Below, one piece after another: positions 24,863 through 32,232 of a stretch of 38,638 nucleotides of DNA. How positions within the stretch are numbered: position 1 is the stretch's first letter; each line of letters opens with the position of its first letter. The stretch lies in the NCBI GenBank assembly GCA_016903675.1, contig JADQBA010000087.1, positions 1 through 38,638 of the forward strand. The letters are read 5' to 3'. The notes below the pieces were generated by a model. That model was not told the origin of the DNA and did no database searches. It worked only from the letters and a program-made list of their open reading frames with translations. This stretch comes from Stigonema ocellatum SAG 48.90 = DSM 106950 (GTDB lineage: Bacteria; Cyanobacteriota; Cyanobacteriia; Cyanobacteriales; Nostocaceae). The translations under genes and the position numbers were made by a program.

Positions 24863-25426
24863 ATGAACATTAAGATTGCCGCCACCGTTACCCTTTTCGT
24901 TTTTTTTGGGTCTTGTGAGCAAACTTTTGCACTTAATCAGCAAGACTTGGCACAGTTGAAAGCAACGAATTCCTGTATTCGATGTGATTTGAGTGGTGCT
25001 AATTTAACTAATTTTAATCTCTCTGGAGCAAATTTGCGAGAGGCGAATTTAAGTAGAGCCAATTTATCTCAGGCGAATCTCTCGAATGCGGATCTCACCA
25101 CTGTAAATCTGGCAGCAGCAGTATTGAATGCGACGAATCTAGTTGGGGCTTCCCTGACGGGCGCGAATCTAAGAGCGGCTTCGATGGAAAATGCTGATCT
25201 AAGTTTTGCTGTGTTGGTGGGCAGCAATTTGGAAGCTGCTAACCTAAAGGGTGCAAAATTGGATTTCACCAATTTCCGAGGAACAAACTTCCGCCTGACA
25301 ACTATGCCTACTGGTGATACCAGTTCTAACAAGCCCTATTGGTGGTCTTTGGAGCGTCAAACCCTTGGGGACTGTAACACATTCCAACAAGCTGGTCTCC
25401 TAGGCTCAACCTGCTACTCACAATAA
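24863..25426 (+). CDS. Exported pentapeptide-repeat protein
   Basis: A 187-residue protein with a signal sequence (MNIKIAATVTLFVFFGSCEQTFA) that may be cleaved after TFA or lipidated at Cys18. The mature segment LNQQDLAQLKATNSCIRCDLSGA is a common start of cyanobacterial exported pentapeptide proteins. About twenty A(D/N)LxX repeats follow (GANLREANLSRANLSQANL), which fold as a right-handed quadrilateral beta-helix, then a short tail with two Cys. Function is unknown. The upstream ATG at 24824 lies inside a mobile element, so the ATG at 24863 is chosen. Confidence 0.87.
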   Translation: MNIKIAATVTLFVFFGSCEQTFALNQQDLAQLKATNSCIRCDLSGANLTNFNLSGANLREANLSRANLSQANLSNADLTTVNLAAAVLNATNLVGASLTGANLRAASMENADLSFAVLVGSNLEAANLKGAKLDFTNFRGTNFRLTTMPTGDTSSNKPYWWSLERQTLGDCNTFQQAGLLGSTCYSQ

Positions 25427-25428
25427 AA

Positions 25429-25555
25429 CAGGAGGGGGGGGGAGGGGGAGGGGGAGGTAGGGAGATAGGGAGGTAGGGAGATAGGGAGAATGTAGTATTC
25501 TTACCCCCCCTCTCCCCATCCCCCCCTCTCCCCATCCCCCCCATCCCCCCTACCA
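25429..25555. repeat. GGGGAGG / GGGAGATA array with inverted half
   Basis: G-rich units (GGGGGAGG, AGGTAGGGAGATAGGG) at 25432-25490, then CCCCCTCTCCCCATCC units at 25504-25553; the two halves can pair. It starts about three bases after the pentapeptide gene stop. Confidence 0.88.
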
Positions 25556-25654
25556 GATTAAGGGGAATGCAAGTGTTTTCGTTAAAATGCCTACTAAGTA
25601 CTAAAGAATAGTTATCTATCATTGAGAGAAAAGTCCGTAAATTGTAATTGATTG

Positions 25655-26848
25655 ATGCTTACCCGGATCAAAGATTTAGCAACAACACTAGCGCCCCGCT
25701 TGATTGAAATTCGCCGTCACATTCACTCTCACCCAGAACTGAGCGGTCAGGAATACCAAACAGCTGCCTTCGTTGCTGGTGTACTATCTTCTAGTGGTCT
25801 TCATGTGCTGGAAGGAGTGGGCAAAACTGGGGTTATTGGAGAACTACAAGGGACCAGTAACAAAGATGAGCGACTTTTGGCAATTCGCACCGATATGGAT
25901 GCTTTGCCAATTCAAGAACGTACTCGTTTGGATTTTATCTCTCGCGCAGAAGGCATAATGCACGCTTGCGGTCACGATGTCCACACGACAGTGGGTTTAG
26001 GAACGGCAATGGTACTGTCACAAATGGCAGAAGAGTTACCAGGTAGGGTGCGGTTTTTATTTCAGCCCGCCGAGGAAATTGCCCAAGGTGCTTGTTGGAT
26101 GGTGAAAGATGGGGCAATGGAAGATGTTTCCGCTATACTAGGTCTTCATGTTTTTCCCTCTATACCCGGCGGTTCGATTGGTGTGCGTTATGGAGCATTG
26201 ACAGCAGCAGCTGATGATTTGGAGATTATCATTATCGGAGAATCCGGGCATGGTGCTCGCCCCCATGAGGCAGTTGATGCAATCTGGATTGCCGCACAAG
26301 TCATTACCACACTGCAACAAGCAATTAGCCGAACCCAGAATCCCTTACGTCCAGTAGTACTGAGCATAGGACAAATTAATGGTGGCAGAGCGCCGAATGT
26401 GATTGCGGATCAGGTACGGTTGTTGGGAACCGTGCGATCGCTCCATCCCGAAACCCGTGCCAATCTCCCAAATTGGATTGAAAAAATCGTCGCCAACGTT
26501 TGCAATTCCTACGGCGCAAAATACCAAGTCCATTATCGCCGGGGTGTGCCAAGCGTGCAAAATGATTATGAGTTGACACAGCTATTACAGGTAGCAGCAG
26601 AAGAAGCTTGGGGTAGCGATCGCGTTCAAGTTTTACCCGAACCCTCCCTGGGAGCTGAAGATTTTTCCGTTTATTTAGAACACGCTCCTGGTTCTATGTT
26701 TCGTTTGGGTGTAGGCTTCAAAGATAAAGTCACTAATCACCCGCTGCACCATCCTCAATTTGAAGTCGATGAATCTGCTATTGTCACAGGAGTTGTGACC
26801 CTTGCCTATACTGCTTATAGATTTTTCTTGAAAAAGGTTGGGGTGTGA
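25655..26848 (+). CDS. M20-family amidohydrolase (N-acyl-amino-acid / hippurate hydrolase type)
   Basis: A 397-residue zinc-dependent peptidase-like amidohydrolase. Metal and catalytic residues are visible in IRTDMDALPIQE, HACGHDVHTT, LFQPAEEIAQGA and GLHVFPSIPGGSIG. The dimerisation/lid region includes GHGARPHEAVDAIW, and the last metal His lies in TNHPLHHPQFEVDE. Length matches the HipO / IAA-amino-acid hydrolase group. Natural substrates could be N-acyl amino acids; not determinable here. The ATG at 25655 is chosen; a TTG one codon before it is possible. A hairpin at 26887-26913 follows the gene. Confidence 0.93.
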   Translation: MLTRIKDLATTLAPRLIEIRRHIHSHPELSGQEYQTAAFVAGVLSSSGLHVLEGVGKTGVIGELQGTSNKDERLLAIRTDMDALPIQERTRLDFISRAEGIMHACGHDVHTTVGLGTAMVLSQMAEELPGRVRFLFQPAEEIAQGACWMVKDGAMEDVSAILGLHVFPSIPGGSIGVRYGALTAAADDLEIIIIGESGHGARPHEAVDAIWIAAQVITTLQQAISRTQNPLRPVVLSIGQINGGRAPNVIADQVRLLGTVRSLHPETRANLPNWIEKIVANVCNSYGAKYQVHYRRGVPSVQNDYELTQLLQVAAEEAWGSDRVQVLPEPSLGAEDFSVYLEHAPGSMFRLGVGFKDKVTNHPLHHPQFEVDESAIVTGVVTLAYTAYRFFLKKVGV

Positions 26849-26886
26849 GGGAAGAAGGGGTGTAGGGGTGTGTAGCTAGTAAATAA

Positions 26887-26913
26887 AACTCCCGTCACTG
26901 ACTGATGGGAGTT
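26887..26913 (+). terminator. Hairpin after the amidohydrolase gene
   Basis: Arms AACTCCCGTCA (26887-26897) and TGATGGGAGTT (26903-26913) pair with one G-T wobble around CTGAC, followed by GTAAATTTT. Placed about 40 bases after the stop, it is a plausible intrinsic terminator. The rest of the 306-base gap to 27155 holds the repeat at 27011-27033 and a tandem array. Confidence 0.6.
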
Positions 26914-27010
26914 GTAAATTTTACCCTGGATGCATTCCTAATCTGAACTAGTAGTCTGTCAAGTCAAAGAAAGTGGGGTGACTGACATCTTGCATCTTCT
27001 CAATAAGGGT

Positions 27011-27033
27011 TGGTGGGCAGTGCCCACCCTACG
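27011..27033. repeat. TGGTGGGCAGTGCCCACC palindrome family, copy 2
   Basis: A single unit TGGTGGGCAGTGCCCACCCT plus ACG, in the gap between the amidohydrolase and hemerythrin genes. It matches the right half of the copy at 20044-20067. Confidence 0.75.
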
Positions 27034-27125
27034 CAATAATCAGGGTTTTAGGCTGCTTTTTTTGCAATAAGATGATGGTGCAAGAAATGAGGTGAGACAG
27101 ATATTTAGAGTCGTCAAAACCTTTT

Positions 27126-27157
27126 CTTACTCCCTACTCCCCACTCCCTACTCCCTA
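27126..27157. repeat. CCCTACT array overlapping the hemerythrin stop
   Basis: Units CTTACTC, CCTACTC, CCCACTC, CCTACTC. The last unit contributes CTA at 27155-27157, the stop codon (TAG) of the leftward gene. Confidence 0.8.
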
Positions 27158-28204
27158 TCTTTGTTGGTTGACAACGCCCAATTTTTCTTGAATCCGAACC
27201 TTAGCAGCTTTGAACTCGGTAGCCAATTGCTCGCTTTGTTCAGTGTTCAAGTTGTTGCGAATGGCGGCAAACAGCGTGCTTTCTTCTTGACGAATATGGT
27301 CGCCTACAATATCGATCAGCTGTTTGACTTTATCTTTGAATTGAGAAGAAGAGGGGCTGATAGCCTTAATTTCATCTAATATCCGCTTCACTTCGGCTTG
27401 TTCGTCATAGAGTTCTTGAGTGTCGTTCTCACCGTAGAAAGGACGTACTCTGGGGTAGACGACTTCCTCTTCAGCTTCAGCGTGAGCACTCAGATCTTTG
27501 TAGATTTGACCGAAGTATTCTTGGATCTTTTGGGGATCGTTACTTGCCAGTAGTTCGGTGAACAGGGTATTTACCTTGCTGTGATCCAGGCGGATAACAT
27601 CCTGGATATTCAGATCCTGCTTGTCAGTGTTTTGGGTAACAACACTACCAACTACGCCGCTGAATGCTGCCACAGCGTCTTGAACACGCGCCCAAATTCC
27701 TTGATCTGCATCTTGCCCAGTTAGTTCGCGGACACCCAAAATCTCCAGAATACCTTTGAGTTGCTCTTGGTGAGCGCGGTTCTCAAAGTTAATGGTATTT
27801 AAAGGTCCAATCGCCAGCAAAACGTCAGCACCAACTTTTTGAGCAGCCTTGTGAATTGTCAAGCCGCTGATTACTTGTTGATGCTTCAGCAATTCATGCT
27901 GAAATACTTTTTCATATAAGCTCAATTCAGAGCCTTTTATTAGCTCTCGAACTTTTTCAATAAATTGTGTAACGGTTTGCTTTGGCTGAGCTTGAATGCC
28001 ATACTGACCGATTACCGTCTCAAGAATGCCCAGATTTTTCTGGTCATCATTGAGGATATTTTGCACGCGCTCTTTGATTTCTGAATCGCTGATTTCTCTC
28101 AGAAACAGTTGTTCATTTTCAATGAGTAGCTGTTGAATTGCTTTCGTATCTGCTAGTTTAACAGCTATAGCAGAGCGCTTGGTATCATCTAGAGTTGCTA
28201 CCAT
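27155..28204 (-). CDS. Hemerythrin HHE-domain protein
   Basis: A 349-residue two-part helical protein. Residues about 1-190 are a ferritin-like helical region (AIQQLLIENEQLFL, HELLKHQQVISGLTIHKAAQ). Residues about 205-330 form a hemerythrin HHE cation-binding domain with the iron ligands in IRLDHSKVNTLF, HAEAEEEVVYPRV and GDHIRQEESTLFAAI. Such proteins bind O2 or NO or take part in iron and stress handling. The ATG at 28204 follows a good AGGAGA site. No partner gene is evident. Its stop codon overlaps a tandem-repeat unit. Confidence 0.9.
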   Translation of the reverse strand: MVATLDDTKRSAIAVKLADTKAIQQLLIENEQLFLREISDSEIKERVQNILNDDQKNLGILETVIGQYGIQAQPKQTVTQFIEKVRELIKGSELSLYEKVFQHELLKHQQVISGLTIHKAAQKVGADVLLAIGPLNTINFENRAHQEQLKGILEILGVRELTGQDADQGIWARVQDAVAAFSGVVGSVVTQNTDKQDLNIQDVIRLDHSKVNTLFTELLASNDPQKIQEYFGQIYKDLSAHAEAEEEVVYPRVRPFYGENDTQELYDEQAEVKRILDEIKAISPSSSQFKDKVKQLIDIVGDHIRQEESTLFAAIRNNLNTEQSEQLATEFKAAKVRIQEKLGVVNQQR

Positions 28205-28540
28205 TCTTCGTTCTCCTGTGAAACAAAATATTTATTATTGTTACTACTTACATTGTCACAATCATTGGGACTGCTCCATCTTTCTTTTGAACGATAACGC
28301 TCCATACTAGAGGTAGAAAAATGAAATATGATTTTATTTTGTATCTTTAGACTGTTAATTAAAACACAAAATAAGTTTTCTTGGCTCATTAGATAGATAA
28401 ATCATCCAGCAGTGTCCTCCCTCTATTTAACCTAATAGATAGAGAAAAGTTAACGCCTTCCTCCATCCTCAGATAGATAAATTTTTGCGACCACTTTTCT
28501 AAAGTGACTTGAGGGTAGTCGAACAGGAGAATCAGTCAGA

Positions 28541-28714
28541 ATGCCCGATAGCCCTGGATTAGGAGAGCAGGCGCTGAATAAAGCTGCGGAAATAGGGTTA
28601 TCTAGCCAGTTAGATAAAGTAGAAAATAGCGGGTTAAGCAACTAGAGGTGAAATCAGGCAAATTAATCCTAGAAGCTGAAGCTTATGTTGAGCAAATTCC
28701 TTCTAGTGACTAGT
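28541..28714 (+). pseudogene. Remnant of a DUF2993-type gene
   Basis: The first frame reads MPDSPGLGEQALNKAAEIGL, then SSQLDKVENSGLSN and a stop at 28643. EQxxxKxAEIGLSSQLDxVE is the usual opening of cyanobacterial DUF2993 (LmeA-like lipid-binding) proteins. In a shifted frame from 28642 the sequence continues as LEVKSGKLILEAEAYVEQIP and a stop, coding-like and possibly from the same family's C-terminal end. An AGGAG lies 11 bases before the ATG. Together these suggest a gene that lost its middle and was frame-shifted. Family memory is the only basis, so confidence is moderate. Confidence 0.45.
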
Positions 28715-28754
28715 GGTTTACCAAACCAACGAAAGCGGGGTTACATGATTCTTT

Positions 28755-28787
28755 AGAAACCCGGTTTCTTTGAGAAACCGGGTTTCT
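28755..28787. repeat. AGAAACCCGG hairpin
   Basis: AGAAACCCGGTTTCT, three spacer bases (TTG), then AGAAACCGGGTTTCT. It is identical in arms to the copies at 7842-7874 and 17686-17718. Confidence 0.85.
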
Positions 28788-28834
28788 TGAACCTGGCAAA
28801 GTTTCCTTGGTAGACTACTAGTTAGTGGTTAGTT

Positions 28835-28915
28835 GATAGTTGATTGTTGTTTGATACAACCAACGACCAATCAACAACCACCAACCAACAACCAACAACC
28901 ACCAACCAACAACCT
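28835..28915. repeat. ACCAAC / CAACCAC low-complexity tandem run
   Basis: Units CAACCAAC, CAACCACC and AACAACC occupy the space upstream of the DUF2231 gene. The start at 28844 would translate this into a Thr/Gln/Asn-rich leader, so that start is doubtful. Confidence 0.75.
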
Positions 28916-28918
28916 AAA

Positions 28919-29467
28919 ATGGAAACTCAAGACACAGATACAACACCTTACCCAAATATTCCAGCCTTTTTAGAAAGTGATAGTAGAGAGTTTCGTGATA
29001 GTGGTGTGCCTAGTACTGTTGCGATCGCAGGGCATCCCATTCATCCCATTCTGGTGCAATTCCCAATTGCTTTTCTGGTTGCGACACTCTTAAGTGATAT
29101 CATCTTCTGGTTTACTAGCGACGTTTTTTGGGCACGCGCATCTTTCTGGCTGATAGTTGGTGGATTGTTAGGAGGTTTAGCAGCAGCCCTGACTGGTTTG
29201 CTCGACTTCTTGAGAATACCACGAGTCCGCAAGCGCACTGCCGGCTGGGCACACTTGATCCTTAACGTTTCAGCCTTGGTGCTGACAATTGTCAACTTGC
29301 TACTGCGATGGAACAATCCAGAGTCTGCTTCAGTTATATTACCTTGGGGACTCATACTATCAGTCATCGTCTCCGGGCTTCTTGGAGTTTCCGGTTGGTA
29401 CGGTGGCGAATTAGTTTACCGACATAAAATTTCTGTGATTGGCAATGGTAACCCCAATTACCCCTAA
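28919..29467 (+). CDS. DUF2231-family membrane protein
   Basis: A 182-residue integral membrane protein of the DUF2231 family. Opening METQDTDTTPYPNIPAF leads to the family's HPIHPILVQFPIAFLVATLL with its conserved His/Pro pattern. About four transmembrane helices follow, with GGLAAALTGLLDFLRIP, AGWAHLILNVSALVLT and a C-terminal GWYGGELVYRHKISV. Members sometimes carry or neighbour haem proteins; function is not known. The ATG at 28919 is preferred, since the longer frame from 28844 is repeat sequence. Confidence 0.86.
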   Translation: METQDTDTTPYPNIPAFLESDSREFRDSGVPSTVAIAGHPIHPILVQFPIAFLVATLLSDIIFWFTSDVFWARASFWLIVGGLLGGLAAALTGLLDFLRIPRVRKRTAGWAHLILNVSALVLTIVNLLLRWNNPESASVILPWGLILSVIVSGLLGVSGWYGGELVYRHKISVIGNGNPNYP

Positions 29468-29534
29468 AACAGATAAGCGCGGGGTAGTTATTCTGTAAGT
29501 CTCACACATATACTCTAGGCAGTCATTGCAATAG

Positions 29535-29600
29535 ACGGTAGGGGCGAACGGTTGTTTGCCCCTACCGTGTCTGTATTTTACCCAATTGAGAAGCGCTATA
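29535..29600. repeat. GTAGGGGC palindrome with shared right flank
   Basis: ACGGTAGGGGC (29535-29545) and GCCCCTACCGT (29558-29568) form a hairpin. The right flank CTGTATTTTACCCAATTGAG then ends in GCGCTATA at 29600. The same flank occurs after the palindrome at 29922-29948, so these are two copies of one element. Confidence 0.65.
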
Positions 29601-29655
29601 GTGTTGAGTTTTGTTTTAGGTTCCTGATAGCTGCGACAATTAGAGAAAACTGGTT

Positions 29656-29883
29656 ATGCAAAAAAAAGTCAAAGTTAAACCTAATTCCAAAGTTCAAAAG
29701 ATTCAGGAAGAAGCCGACGGTAATCTAGTGGTGCATTTAAAATCTCCCCCTGTAGATGGTAAGGCTAATGAAGAATTAATTAAACTGCTAGCTGAAAAAT
29801 TTGATGTGCCCAAATCACATATCAGAATTAGGTCTGGTTTATCTTCTCGGCAAAAGCTGATTGAAATTGACACGGATGGCTAA
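29656..29883 (+). CDS. DUF167 (YggU-family) protein
   Basis: A 75-residue protein of the DUF167/YggU family, close to its usual length. It shows KVKVKPNSKVQKIQEEADG, then the signature HLKSPPVDGKANEELIKLLA and KSHIRIRSGLSSRQKLIEI. Function is not established. The ATG at 29656 is the first in frame. It is flanked on both sides by GTAGGGGC-type repeat elements. Confidence 0.92.
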   Translation: MQKKVKVKPNSKVQKIQEEADGNLVVHLKSPPVDGKANEELIKLLAEKFDVPKSHIRIRSGLSSRQKLIEIDTDG

Positions 29884-29921
29884 TTTTTGAAAAAGTAGGG
29901 GTTCTCGGTTACGCATACCAC

Positions 29922-29987
29922 TAGGGGCACAGCATTGCTGTACCCCTACAAACGATCTGTATTCTACTCAATGGAGAACAGCTATAT
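29922..29987. repeat. TAGGGGC palindrome element overlapping the GST stop
   Basis: TAGGGGCACAGCA and TGCTGTACCCCTA pair with one mismatch (29922-29948). The flank CTGTATTCTACTCAATGGAG and terminal GCTATA run to about 29986. The CTA inside GCTATA (29982-29984) is the TAG stop of the leftward GST gene, so the element supplied the gene's end. Confidence 0.65.
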
Positions 29988-30599
29988 TAACTCCTGAGTA
30001 ATACTGATATATCTAGGCTGAGCTTTCACTCGTTCTATCCAAGCTTGAATAGCTGGAAATGGTGTCAAATCAAACCCCCCTTCATGTGCTACATGAGTGT
30101 AAGCAAATAAACCGATATCAGCAATGGTATAACGCTCTTCCACGAAAAACTTGCGATTACTTAAATGCTTGTCCATCACTCTAAGTGCTGCGTAACCAGA
30201 TTCACGTTTTTGCTCAAGCGCTTGCTTATATTCTTCAGCCTTCCCTAAAAGAGAAATCCAAAATCTTGATGTAGCAATAAAAGGCTCGTGGCTGTTCTGT
30301 TCAAAAAATAACCATTGCAGCACTTGGGCTCGCAAAAAGCGGTCATAGGGTAAAAATTCTGTTCCCTCACTTAAATAAACCATAATGGCATTTGATTCTG
30401 TCAAGTATTTTTCGGTTTCGATTTCTAAAATAGGAATCTTACCGTTATAATTTTTACTTAAAAATTCTGGGTATCGCGTCTCTCCTTTTAAGATATTAAC
30501 CTCTACTCTCTCAAAAGGCATACCAATTTGTGTCAATAAAAGACGTACCTTATAGCCATTACCAGAGGGTAAAAAATCATACAATCGCAACGTTTCCAT
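29982..30599 (-). CDS. Glutathione S-transferase family protein
   Basis: A 205-residue cytosolic GST with an N-terminal thioredoxin-like domain (LRLYDFLPSGNGYKVRLLL, then YNGKIPILEIE with the cis-Pro, then YLTESNAIMVYL binding the gamma-Glu of glutathione). An all-helical C-terminal domain follows (YTIADIGLFAYTHVAHEGG). It resembles YfcG/beta-like bacterial GSTs. Start ATG 30599. The final residues and stop lie at the edge of a repeat element, so the C-terminus may differ from relatives. Confidence 0.88.
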   Translation of the reverse strand: METLRLYDFLPSGNGYKVRLLLTQIGMPFERVEVNILKGETRYPEFLSKNYNGKIPILEIETEKYLTESNAIMVYLSEGTEFLPYDRFLRAQVLQWLFFEQNSHEPFIATSRFWISLLGKAEEYKQALEQKRESGYAALRVMDKHLSNRKFFVEERYTIADIGLFAYTHVAHEGGFDLTPFPAIQAWIERVKAQPRYISITQELI

Positions 30600-30800
30600 G
30601 ACAACAAATATTGAGAAGTTGTTGATTTATCATGTCAGTAAAATACCGCATATTCTAGAAAAAACAAAGATTTATGATAAACTTTCTTCTAAAGACAGCG
30701 GTTGACTATAGCACTATATCCTCTAAAAAATAAAAAAAACAAGTATTATTTTTTAAAAGTATCAAAATGATTAATTTTTTAAGCAGTGGAAGATAAAAGA

Positions 30801-31198
30801 ATGTGTGGAAGATTTACTTTGAGCCAGTCAGCAGAAGCATTATCCCAAACGTTCCTTTCCATGTTCAACGAGTTCCTGACCTTGAGGCGCAATATAGCAA
30901 TCCGTGCAGGAGTTACAAACACCCCCACCCCTTTGGGTTCGTCAAAAGCTAAGGTAACAAGTCAAAAATGTTTTGAATTTTCCCTTCTCCCCTTCTCCCC
31001 CTTCTCCCCCTTCTCCCCCTTCTCCCCCTGCTCAAGAAAGCTCCCCCTGCTCCCCCTTATCCCCCTTGTTCGGATCTTAAATGGAAGGCTATATTGCATC
31101 CCTACCCAAGTGAGGTAATGACTGCTTACCCGGTTAGCACCCTAGTCAACAGTCCCGAAAACAATGTCCCAGAGTGCATTATGCCAATCTCCAAATGA
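30801..31198 (+). pseudogene. Broken SRAP (YedK/HMCES-type) gene interrupted by a small element
   Basis: The frame begins with the SRAP signature MCGRFTLSQSAEALSQTF, including the catalytic Cys2. A frameshift follows; in the next frame the protein continues FHVQRVPDLEAQY. At 30893 a 201-bp TATAGC-ended element starts. After it (31094 on) comes the SRAP C-terminal end, PYPSEVMTAYPVSTLVNSPE then NNVPECIMPISK and TGA at 31196-31198. About 65 of an expected 200 or more residues remain, and the middle with the other catalytic residues is gone. SRAP proteins protect abasic sites in single-stranded DNA by a Cys-DNA crosslink; this copy cannot work. Confidence 0.85.
30893..31093. mobile_element. Small TATAGC-ended element, copy 5, inside SRAP
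   Basis: 201 bp from TATAGCAATCCGTGCAGGAG to GGAAGGCTATA. The left end matches the inverted right ends of copies 2 and 3. The right end, inverted (TATAGCCTTCCATTTAAGAT), matches the left end of copy 1. Its interior carries CCCCCTTCTCC tandem units (30980-31060). TA lies at both borders, compatible with a TA target duplication. Confidence 0.75.
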
Positions 31199-31326
31199 GT
31201 GTAAATCAGTTAGATTAGCTATTGGGCAAAGAGGTAATGGGTAATTGACCTTTTTACCAATTACCCATTAATCGATGGAAATAGTGGTGTTTATTGTGGC
31301 ACATCAATTACATAACAGAAGCAAAT

Positions 31327-31848
31327 ATGCCAAGAACTCAGAAAAACGATAACTTTGTTGACAAATCCTTTACTGTGATGGCAGATATTATCCTAAAGCT
31401 TCTGCCAACCAACAAAAAAGCAAAAGAAGCGTTTGTGTATTATCGAGATGGGATGTCAGCCCAAGCAGAAGGAGAATACGCTGAAGCCTTAGAAAACTAC
31501 AACGAAGCCCTAGAACTAGAGGAAGACAGCAACGATCGCAGCTATATCCTGTATAATATGGGGCTAATTTATGCCAGCAACGGTGATCACAACAAGGCTT
31601 TAGAACTCTATCACCAAGCAATTGAGTACAACCCGCGCCTACCCCAAGCCTTGAACAACATCGCGGTCATTTACCATTACCAAGGAGAAAAGGCGAAGGA
31701 AGCAGGAGACGAAGACGCTGGAGAAGCACTATTTGATCAAGCCGCTGATTATTGGGTCAGAGCTATTCGCATGGCACCCAATAACTACATCGAAGCCCAA
31801 AACTGGCTGAAAACCTCTGGGCGATCGCAAATCGACGTATATTTTTAA
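31327..31848 (+). CDS. ycf3: Photosystem I assembly protein Ycf3
   Basis: A 173-residue thylakoid-associated TPR protein that helps assemble photosystem I. The opening MPRTQKNDNFVDKSFTVMAD is the conserved Ycf3 N-terminus. Three TPR units follow: AFVYYRDGMSAQAEGEYAEA, SYILYNMGLIYASNGDHNKA and PQALNNIAVIYHYQGEKAKE. The C-terminus YIEAQNWLKTSGRSQIDVYF is also conserved. Start ATG 31327 matches homologues; the open frame extends to 31294 without support. The 79 bases between it and gatC are almost all tandem repeat. Confidence 0.96.
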   Translation: MPRTQKNDNFVDKSFTVMADIILKLLPTNKKAKEAFVYYRDGMSAQAEGEYAEALENYNEALELEEDSNDRSYILYNMGLIYASNGDHNKALELYHQAIEYNPRLPQALNNIAVIYHYQGEKAKEAGDEDAGEALFDQAADYWVRAIRMAPNNYIEAQNWLKTSGRSQIDVYF

Positions 31849-31852
31849 AAGT

Positions 31853-31920
31853 GAGGAGTTAGGAGTGAGGAATTATGAATTGACTCCTAACTCCTAACTC
31901 CTAACTCCTAACTCCTAACT
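31853..31920. repeat. GAGTTAG / CTCCTAA array between ycf3 and gatC
   Basis: A short GAGTTAG and GAATTAT stretch (31853-31880) then five CTCCTAA units (31885-31918) fill the whole intergenic space. No ribosome-binding site for gatC is left visible. Confidence 0.9.
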
Positions 31921-31927
31921 TACCAAT

Positions 31928-32218
31928 ATGATTGATCGTGAACAAGTTCGTAAAGTAGCCCTTCTTGCTCGGTTAGAATTGACACCGCAAGAAGAAGAAA
32001 AATTTACTACCCAATTGGGTAGTATTCTAGATTATTTTCAACAGTTAAGTGAATTGGATGTCAGTGATGTGCCTCCGACTACACGGGCTATCGATGTCAG
32101 CAATGTGACACGAGTGGATGACCTACAACCTTATCCCGACCGAGAAGCCATTCTCCAAAGTGCGCCACAACAGGAAGGGGACTTTTTTAAAGTGCCAAAA
32201 ATCCTGAATGAAGATTAA
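31928..32218 (+). CDS. gatC: Asp-tRNA(Asn)/Glu-tRNA(Gln) amidotransferase subunit C
   Basis: A 96-residue small subunit of the GatCAB transamidosome, which converts Glu-tRNA(Gln) to Gln-tRNA(Gln). The conserved features are MIDREQVRKVALLARLELTP, LGSILDYFQQLSELDVSDV and LREDxx-like PYPDREAILQSAPQQEGDFF with the KVPKIL ending. Complete and of normal length. gatA and gatB are not in the window, as is usual in cyanobacteria. The next gene starts 14 bases later on the same strand. Confidence 0.95.
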   Translation: MIDREQVRKVALLARLELTPQEEEKFTTQLGSILDYFQQLSELDVSDVPPTTRAIDVSNVTRVDDLQPYPDREAILQSAPQQEGDFFKVPKILNED

Positions 32219-32232
32219 ACAAGGAGATAATT

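Larger units (their letters stand above)
28205..28918. other. Long gap with a gene remnant and repeats
   Basis: No intact gene. 28205-28540 is A/T-rich, with the hemerythrin promoter region in its first part and nothing recognised in the rest. 28541-28714 holds a probable decayed DUF2993 gene, 28755-28787 an AGAAACCCGG hairpin, and 28835-28915 a run of ACCAAC-type units. Confidence 0.6.
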
